From Oncomelania hupensis (taxonomy: Eukaryota; Mollusca; Gastropoda; Littorinimorpha; Pomatiopsidae), in assembly GCA_036898135.1 (NCBI GenBank), contig CM072513.1:81630820-81694819 (forward strand): a stretch of 64,000 bases of DNA, written 5' to 3'. How positions within the stretch are numbered: the stretch's first letter is position 1; each line of letters begins with the position of its first letter. Positions 59,701 to 64,000 of the stretch are shown here, in pieces. Position numbers and translations under genes: made by a program. The notes beneath the pieces are model-generated. The model did no database searches, was not told the DNA's origin, and saw only the letters and a list, made by a program, of their open reading frames with translations.

Positions 59701-61316
59701 ATGAGTTTGATTACAAGGTGGATGTACACGGCAAGGAAAAAGTGTACCATGCAAACTTACTGAAAAGTTACATGGAAAGAGAAGACACAGAAATGATCGC
59801 AGTAGTCATGACGGAAGAAGATGTCGAGGGTTATGCAGACTATGATGAAACCATAGGAACAGTGCCGACATTGCCACTCAAAGCTACGGAGAGTATAAAA
59901 GATAGCCATATTTCTGACAAGTTAGATGCGAATAAAGCACAACAGATGCACGAAGTGCGAAGAAGACATCAGAAAGCATTACAAGAATTGCCGGGAAATT
60001 CGGATATTGAGACATGCGAATTGCGCAGCACAACTCAAAAGCCAGTGTACGTGAAGCAGTATACGCTACCTCACGCAGTTATGGAAACTGTCAAAACAGA
60101 AGTGGATCAGATGTTGACAATGGGCGTTATAGAACCAACTATATCAGCGTACAATTCACCCATCGTACTTGTCAAGAAAAAGGACAGTTCAGTGAGATTT
60201 TGCGTGGATTATCGAAAATTGAACGAAACGTTGGAATTTGATCCAGAGCCAATACCAGACATTGATCAAATATTCGCAAAGGTTGGGAAAGCAAAGTATT
60301 TCTCCAAGCTAGACTGCTCAAAGGGCTACTGGCAAATCAAAGTGAATGAGGAGGACAAGCACAAGACGGCATTTACCACACCCGTGGGGCAATTCCAATG
60401 GACGCGAATGCCGTTCGGTTTAAAGACGGCAGGCGCCGTATTTTCGCGAATGATGAGAAAAGTGTTGAGCCCACTAAATCGCAAAGATGTGGACAATTTC
60501 ATTGACGATATCTTAGTGGCGACGGAAACATGGGAAGAGCATCTTGAAGCGGTGGAAGCAGTGTTGACGAGACTGGAGGAAGTTGGGTTAACAGTTAAAC
60601 CATCAAAATGTTTCTTTGGATACGAGGAAATGGAGTACCTCGGACATCAATTGGGACAGGGTAGAATACGACCCGAAGAAGACAAAATTAACAAGCTGCA
60701 GAATGCCAGCAAACCACAAACTAAAAAGGAACTCAGAGCATTTTTGGGATTGGCTGGATATTATCGCAAATTTGTACCAATGTTTGCAGAAATAGCCACT
60801 CCTTTGACCGACATGACAAAAGCGAAACAGCCGGACAAACTCAGATGGACTGAAGAAGCGGAGGAAGCTTTCAAAAAGTTGAAAGACATTTTGTGCAGCA
60901 AACCAGTGATGCATTTACCTGACAACAGCAAACCTTACGTCTTGAGGACGGATGCATCAAACACAGCCATGGGAGCCGTCCTTATGCAAGAAAAGGATCA
61001 GGAAATACATCCAATTGCTTATGCAAGCAAGAAGCTATCGTTAGCCGAAAGAAACTATTCTACCATTGAAAAAGAGTGTTTGGCAGTTGTGTGGGGGATT
61101 AAGAGATTTGAGCTATACTTATATGGACAAAGATTCACGCTAGAAACTGATCATCAGCCATTACATTATCTGCAGAAGTCGAAGACAGAAAATGGCCGTT
61201 TGATGAGATGGGCGCTGCAATTACAGCAACATGACTTCCACGTGAAGGTAATAAAAGGAAAAGACAATGTGGGCGCAGATTATCTCAGTCGCATCGCCGA
61301 CGAGGAAAAGAAATAA
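56775..61316 (+). CDS. Gag-Pol polyprotein, protease-integrase-RT-RNase H order
   Basis: 1,513 codons from ATG (accATGCC) to TAA without frameshift. Gag: charged coiled coil at about 50-95, capsid-like region at 115-260, zinc knuckle CYNCGGPHKVAAC from 347. Protease with RDTGA (active Asp 445). Integrase zinc finger with H660 and C694/C697, then the catalytic core: D730 (IDLIGP), D790 (VSDQGTQF), E826 (GLVEKFNG), a D-x59-D-x35-E pattern. The C-terminal module contains WKGPFTV and YHANLLK. Only then comes RT, with FCVDYRKLN, KLDCSKGYWQI (motif A) and FIDDILVAT (Asp 1244/1245), and RNase H with RTDASNTAMG (Asp 1393) and ETDHQPLHYL. Sequences are Ty3/Gypsy-like but the order is copia-like, as in the Gmr1 group. 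Gag and Pol are fused without a shift site. All catalytic residues seen are present. Confidence 0.95.
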   Translation: MPETRSQTEMAQEPDMKAKMQKWKEEGELLGLTGKDLTAYVLEEKKNWSTVAQQEKQQEREREAAQQEREAARQEREREAARQEREAERQAHLKELEIQAANPNDEGRWNRNNNAQGRHRIKIKLPFYEDGEDLEIYLWKFERVMSADHIPEDEWGLHLIALLKGKAAEAITHMQHLDFEDFQQIRNELLKKFRLTSEEYREKLKNAKKKNDETARELMNRITQWITRWIELSGKTKDFDSVVELLAVDTFVDALPREQATFVRDRRPATVDAAAEAAETYEISRRSRGHETRSMHVDSSRDRLRFRDSRSSSPRRDNNQQGSRDNKPTSRNEHPPFRNRVSFKLECYNCGGPHKVAACPNRKQNVMYVHSPCEAAPALNCGSADTHRQHHKRIDHHALRVGIPYFGDKIEDDHKMALCDKCRKIDYQPLCQVEIEGKEVLALRDTGATISVVDTELVPKDKYTGEIRSVTFASCDVKQVPVAKVFMRTPFFEGNAEVLVMPRPAMPVLIGNARFLNKEQLNVIPVYPIMGTCATRETNATETRQSKQLEEIKAKELCAEIETRSAATKRSQKELKIAETKIVDVTPEQLKQAQKEDESLKKCRDAADGSVEMKQGDKRTKAIYRWKNGVLTREFKENDQKKTQIVVPKKYRQGIMKLAHDTPMSGHLGGRKTKNRIWTDFYWPGICGDVQRYCASCDACQRSTHRGRHMRAPLGKVPMVDTPFEKIAIDLIGPIIPMSDRGYRYVLTMVDYATRYPEAVPLKTCQTTEIAEALWTIWTRLGIPKEIVSDQGTQFVGDLMKQLQKLLDVKGIKTTPHHAQSNGLVEKFNGTLKQMMKKMCLEQPKEWDRMIPALLFAYREVPQESMMFSPFELLYGRSIKGPMQILKHVWMKDQVEEEEKTTAQYVIDLRNRIEQTCIIAHKNLLKASQRHARNFNKKAKSRNINEGSKVLLLLPEKKNKLQLTWKGPFTVTKKINEFDYKVDVHGKEKVYHANLLKSYMEREDTEMIAVVMTEEDVEGYADYDETIGTVPTLPLKATESIKDSHISDKLDANKAQQMHEVRRRHQKALQELPGNSDIETCELRSTTQKPVYVKQYTLPHAVMETVKTEVDQMLTMGVIEPTISAYNSPIVLVKKKDSSVRFCVDYRKLNETLEFDPEPIPDIDQIFAKVGKAKYFSKLDCSKGYWQIKVNEEDKHKTAFTTPVGQFQWTRMPFGLKTAGAVFSRMMRKVLSPLNRKDVDNFIDDILVATETWEEHLEAVEAVLTRLEEVGLTVKPSKCFFGYEEMEYLGHQLGQGRIRPEEDKINKLQNASKPQTKKELRAFLGLAGYYRKFVPMFAEIATPLTDMTKAKQPDKLRWTEEAEEAFKKLKDILCSKPVMHLPDNSKPYVLRTDASNTAMGAVLMQEKDQEIHPIAYASKKLSLAERNYSTIEKECLAVVWGIKRFELYLYGQRFTLETDHQPLHYLQKSKTENGRLMRWALQLQQHDFHVKVIKGKDNVGADYLSRIADEEKK

Positions 61317-61478
61317 ACAGTGGAAACGAGAATGGACAAGACGGCATGCATGACATGCACAAAGCAGCGATATTATGGAGGAAAATAATTATTGTTATAA
61401 ATATGTTATATGTAGAGTATTCATATGTAAATGTGTAGTATAAACTAAAACTAGAGTTTTAGCTGGGGAAGGGCCTTG
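61317..61478 (+). promoter_or_regulatory. 3' untranslated part with polypurine tract
   Basis: Between the stop codon and the 3' LTR. The purine run ggggaaggg (61465-61473), five bases before the LTR, is the likely plus-strand priming site. Confidence 0.6.
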
Positions 61479-62554
61479 TGTCACATTTCATTATGCATTC
61501 TCTCGACGTAGGCCTACTAATCAATGCAGACGGAAATAAGATATGGAGTATGCGTCATCAAGTGACGATATGAGCGCATGTCATGAAGTCTGAAAATTGA
61601 CGTGGGTCGCGCATGAGCAGAAGGGTGGTAAACAAAAGCGTTGAGACAACGTGAGGAGATTTTTGATCTCGGGAGTGGACAGCGGCTTGGAGGAACATAC
61701 TCAGCAGCAGGGTGCCTGCGGAAAGATATTTCGGAGGAGAGATATCTAAGTTGTGAGAAGAGTTCATGTGCAGCTCTCTCATAGCTGAGGAGTATGGAGA
61801 AAACCGTGTCTACTGGGGGAAGTGACGACCAGTGACCATTGTGATTGTGGCAGTTACCGACAAGGGCATCTGGACACAGTGGCACGAATAGTCTAAATTC
61901 ATATCACACATCATTTGGATGTTTTTTTTTCTGGGTTCTTCCGCATCGAGTACGGAATATGGAGGATGCTAGAGATGGACTGTTTCGAGAGTGAGAGGTG
62001 GAATCAACAGACGATACAGGACTAAAGTGTGAGGACTAGGACAGAGATGACAGTGCGCAAGTGGAGATGACAAGTTAGTGTAAATCAAGAAACAATATGA
62101 TCAACAATCGAGGTATGGAAGCGATTATGATAGATATAGCAGACGACGATCGACGTGGAACTTTCATTTTCGTACAAAGAGAAAAACAGTGATCGTCGTC
62201 AGTGCAAGGAAGAGAGGCATCAACTAGTATAAACATTCTAAATTGAAAAAAACTTTTGTGGATGCATGACTTTCGCATTAATTATGTATATATGATGTTG
62301 CATGAAATACGTATGTAGAGTTATGAGTGATGGAATATGTGATGTTGCATGAAATACGTATGTAGAGTTATGAGTGATGGAATATGTGATGTTGCATGAA
62401 ATATGTATGTAGAGTTATGGGTGATGTAATGTATTGTTGTGTAACGTAAATATTGTCTGACTGAAAGAAGGAAAATCAATATAAACAACGAAATCAGAAC
62501 AAAATCTAACTATCTCTGAGTGGTCAGAATCCTTTATTCCTCCCTGGCGTGACA
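61479..62554 (+). repeat. 3' LTR
   Basis: Matches 55113-56189 over its full length, one base shorter in a T run near 61922. It ends GTGACA next to the GCGGT duplication. Confidence 0.93.
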
Positions 62555-62662
62555 GCGGTCACCCATCCAAGTGCTAACCGCACCGGACGGTGCTTCACTT
62601 TCGACACAGTAGCGAGTGCTATTTTGAAGATGAGTGATCATTTGTTACTTCCTGTTTCCAAG

Positions 62663-62868
62663 GTGACATACACCTGATTCGAATCAGGAGCAACCCAGAG
62701 CACACTTGTCTTCTGCCTGTCGACTACGGCCTAGGGGCCCTTTGTACTGGCAGCGTGCACACCACGTTTGTCGACGGCGGCCATGAAACTATGCTGCAGC
62801 AGCCCTGTCTGAAAGCTGTAACGTCGGCAGTGCAAGCCATCCTGAAAGCTTGCGAGCGAGCTGATTAG
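62663..62868 (+). CDS. Thioesterase exon 6 (catalytic His, C-terminus)
   Basis: Acceptor gtttccaag, phase 1, ending in TAG. Reads GDIHLIRIRSNPEH, LLPVDYGLGALCTGSVH, TTFVDGGHETMLQQPCL and a last helix (VTSAVQAILKACERAD). VDYGLGALCTGSV matches the ADYNLSQVCDGKV-like part of FASN. GGHETML holds the catalytic His (codon 62782-62784; His2481 in human FASN). With exons 1-5 the thioesterase totals about 300 residues, the usual size, so the domain is complete and probably active. Substrate unknown. Confidence 0.88.
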
Positions 62869-63937
62869 AAGAACTACGATTTATGCCAGTTGCTTCTACA
62901 GTTCCTCCTGTAAACATTTATATTTCTTGTCGTTATTATTTTTATTTATTATTTTTATTTATTATTTATTTATGTATTTATTACAGGCAATTTGATATAG
63001 CGCTTTACAATGATACTTCTATAGACTCACAACGCCGTTTATAAGAGTTAAGATATAGTAGTTTATAAACCCAAAAGCACGCACGCACGCACACACACTC
63101 ACGCACACACACACACACACACACGCACGCACACACGCACACACACGCACAAACGCGCGCGCGCACACACACGCACAAACGCGCGCACACCCACACAAAC
63201 GCACCGTCCCTCTCCAACAGACGTCTCGCGCTCCGAACTATTATAGCTGTGCCATATTCAGTCAGCACAATGATGTAAAATAAACAATAAAATAGTCTCG
63301 TATACAGGTGCAAACACACAGGAAAAATGATAAATACAATCTATAAAAATAATATATACAACATTAAAAGTACGTACAAAGAGCAGTAGCTATACAAATA
63401 TTGAATATTAAATCGGTAAAAGCTGTTAATCAAACTAATCGTTAGAATTTCTTTAATTATTTTGACTTTGTTAACAATTTCTGTTGATTTTGATGTTGTT
63501 AATTATTATAGCCCGATTAACAAGTATTGATTCGCCAAGCATGCCCTAGTTCTGATGACTAAATCGATGCGATTCAATAAAAGCAGGAAGTTCAATTGTT
63601 TGTATTTATAACAGTTTCAAATCTCCTCTCTCTCCTAATCTCTCTTGTCAAAAACGGCGTAATGTTTTCTCTCACTGGCATAATCGTTAAACGTATTCCT
63701 TTGTCAATGCTACCTTAAAGTTGTCCGCTTTCAAGAATTTATTCGCAATAACAAATTTACTCTAAAATTTGCATGGCTGTAACGTGGAAAACATAATGTG
63801 GGCACTCGTCGTTTACTAAGGCCAGTCGGTGAACTAAACTGATGCACATTGTACAAACTGCAGGCTGCCTCGCTTCATTGCAGCGTTTCCTTGCTGACAA
63901 AACTTTTTTTTGACTCTAATGCATAATGTAAAAAGGT
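62869..63937. other. 3' flank of thioesterase gene
   Basis: ATTT-rich stretch at 62935-62985, then a (CA)n/(CGCA)n tract at about 63080-63200. aataaa-type signals occur at about 63280 and 63577 as candidate polyadenylation sites. No further gene seen. The minus-strand Cys/Val-rich frame over the CA tract is an artefact. Confidence 0.45.
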
Positions 63938-64000
63938 AACTGTAGATTATAAATTTATAGTCGCACGACGCCGGAGCGTATAGGCGACTACTGGTCACGT
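63938..64000 (-). mobile_element. tRNA SINE 3' end, cut by window edge
   Basis: aactgtagattataa and gcgtataggcgactactggt match the 3' part of the SINE at 50922-51116 in the same orientation. The tRNA head would lie beyond the window. Confidence 0.75.

Larger units (their letters stand above)
55113..62554 (+). mobile_element. Intact Ty3/Gypsy LTR retrotransposon, Gmr1-like domain order
   Basis: A 7,442-bp element with two LTRs of about 1,077 bp that begin TGTCAC and end GTGACA, flanked by the 5-bp duplication GCGGT (55108-55112, 62555-62559). One long gag-pol ORF lies between. The LTRs look identical apart from a T-run length difference, so the insertion is recent and may be active. It sits in intron 5 of the thioesterase gene, in the same orientation, 108 bp before the last exon. 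Confidence 0.93.
54907..62619 (-). mobile_element. 5S rRNA-derived SINE, split by the LTR element
   Basis: Two pieces, 54907-55112 and 62560-62619, form a 266-bp SINE on the minus strand. It is flanked by a 12-bp duplication tattttgaagat (54895-54906, 62620-62631). The head (right piece into left) reads gtgaagcaccgtccggtg and cggttagcacttggatgggt, then gaccgc. This matches the internal promoter region of 5S rRNA, so it is a SINE3-type head. The body contains gcatcaccctcattacgctg, and the tail is (ACCTTT)n-like. The LTR element entered exactly at GCGGT. Confidence 0.82.

Noticed and set aside
62555..62619. 5S rRNA gene fragment
   Set aside because: Only the internal promoter part is similar. 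It continues into a SINE body across the LTR element, with target duplications.
63005..63319. Cys/Val-rich minus-strand ORF
   Set aside because: Arises from a CA/CGCA microsatellite.

Overview
Eukaryotic nuclear DNA with GT-AG introns, very rich in repeats. The mix of RTE, CR1-like and RNase H-bearing LINEs, tRNA- and 5S-derived SINEs, a Ty3/Gypsy element with the integrase before the reverse transcriptase, Harbinger, Tc1 and pogo-like DNA transposons, and many long minisatellites suggests a mollusc, most likely a gastropod. The species is not determined.

Layout. 1-10 kb: minisatellites, a roughly 240-copy AGT array, a CR1-like LINE and RTE fragments. 10.2-14.5 kb: the 3' end of a gene for a single-pass membrane protein (exons 10199-10298, 14056-14128, 14430-14528), with repeats and a Tc1 fragment in its intron. 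14.5-30 kb: repeats, including a 29-bp minisatellite, an RTE copy with a twin-priming inversion, a decayed Harbinger transposon (22772-24662) and two satellite arrays. 30.7-31.4 kb: a THAP-domain exon on the minus strand and a LINE tail. 33.9-35.1 kb: an unrecognised helical ORF that may be the 5' part of the next gene.

38-62.9 kb: the main host gene. A 4.7-kb Ser/Thr/Pro-rich exon block with three near-identical 444-bp coding repeats runs straight into an animal FAS/PKS-type thioesterase domain split over six exons. All splice phases agree. The Ser, Asp and His of the catalytic triad lie on different exons at about 43.36, 50.13 and 62.78 kb. No acyl carrier protein precedes the thioesterase, which is an unusual architecture.

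The last three introns of this gene are almost wholly mobile DNA, and the insertions can be ordered by their target duplications. Intron 3 holds a 699-bp retroposon flanked by a 125-bp duplication and an inverted-repeat transposon carrying a SINE and an RTE LINE, which itself carries another LINE. Intron 4 holds a hAT-like element with a nested tRNA SINE. Intron 5 holds a pogo-like element with a nested LINE, a tRNA SINE, and a 5S-derived SINE split by an intact LTR retrotransposon (55113-62554). That element has a single 1,513-codon gag-pol ORF and near-identical LTRs, so it is young.
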